From: Malacoplasma sp.
GTDB lineage: Bacteria > Bacillota_I > Bacilli_A > Mycoplasmatales > Mycoplasmoidaceae
NCBI GenBank assembly: GCA_029050415.1
Contig: JAIDMU010000030.1
Location: forward strand, 1 to 8,066
DNA: 8,066 nt
Direction of reading: 5' to 3'
Within the stretch, counting starts at the first letter, position 1. Each line of letters opens with the position of its first letter. Below, in pieces: positions 7,958-8,066 of this stretch. The translations under genes and the position numbers were made by a program. The notes beneath the pieces were generated by a model. It searched no databases. It had not been told where the DNA came from and saw nothing but the letters and a program-made list of their open reading frames with translations.

Positions 7958-7973
7958 ATTATTTTATTTTTTT
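7948..7973 (+). terminator. All-A/U hairpin overlapping the lipoprotein stop codon
   Basis: AAAAAAATAAA (7948-7958) pairs with TTTATTTTTTT (7963-7973) across a four-base loop. The TAA stop (7955-7957) is inside the left arm. The right arm supplies a run of seven T. The stem has no G or C, so it is weak, but its position and T run fit a mollicute terminator. Confidence 0.35.
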
Positions 7974-8066
7974 AGTGTTGTAGTTAAAAATAAATAAAAG
8001 TAGAATTTATATATTGGATTATATATATGTTTTTAAGTATATAAAATGTTTTTTGTTTTAGTATTT
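7974..8066. other. AT-rich intergenic end of the window
   Basis: No RNA gene or credible open frame was seen. TTGGAT (8014-8019) and TATATA (8038-8043), 18 bases apart, could be a promoter for a gene to the right. An ATG at 8046 opens a seven-codon hydrophobic frame to the edge but has no ribosome site. Confidence 0.4.

Noticed and set aside
8046..8066. Start of a further gene (MFFVLVF) at the right edge
   Set aside because: Seven codons only, with no ribosome site; cannot be supported.
1..8066. Mobile elements, CRISPR array, tRNA or other RNA genes
   Set aside because: No transposase or integrase, no terminal inverted repeats, no spaced direct repeats and no cloverleaf-like sequence was seen; intergenic gaps are all under 180 bases.

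Overview
This window is AT-rich DNA from a wall-less bacterium (Mollicutes). Each gene reads through only if TGA codes for tryptophan (genetic code 4). With TGA as a stop, the protease, the cytidylyltransferase, the lysyl-tRNA synthetase, the protein after it and the large lipoprotein would all break into pieces. Two proteins have a short lysine-rich signal peptide ending in a lipobox Cys, typical of mycoplasma surface lipoproteins. The gene set suggests, weakly, a member of the mycoides/Entomoplasma/Spiroplasma side of the class.

Layout. The left edge (1-128) carries the start of a minus-strand gene that runs off the window. A 65-base gap with a palindromic -10-like element separates it from a divergent plus-strand unit. 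That unit holds a DUF31/MIP-type trypsin-like lipoprotein protease (194-1552) and, six bases later, a complete IspD-type cytidylyltransferase (1559-2290). After 71 bases, and behind a strong Shine-Dalgarno site, comes lysyl-tRNA synthetase lysS (2362-3831). Two bases after its stop begins a 336-residue protein (3834-4844). By eye it aligns end to end with asparagine synthetase A, but the active-site motifs are altered. A 176-base gap with a stem-loop precedes a 978-residue surface lipoprotein (5021-7957) that has a Ser/Thr-rich linker. An all-A/U hairpin at its stop codon and about 90 bases of AT-rich intergenic DNA close the window.

How the parts relate. The window mixes core functions (LysRS, IspD-like nucleotidyl transfer) with cell-surface functions (a secreted protease and a large lipoprotein). 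The protease keeps a full His-Asp-Ser triad but is short, and no partner antibody-binding protein (MIB) lies beside it here. The most unusual item is the AsnA-like protein coupled to lysS: it has the length and order of an ammonia-dependent asparagine synthetase, a class II synthetase fold, with key residues replaced. It is either a very divergent enzyme or a pseudoenzyme. No RNA genes, CRISPR arrays, insertion sequences or other mobile elements were seen, and no gene-free stretch exceeds 300 bases.
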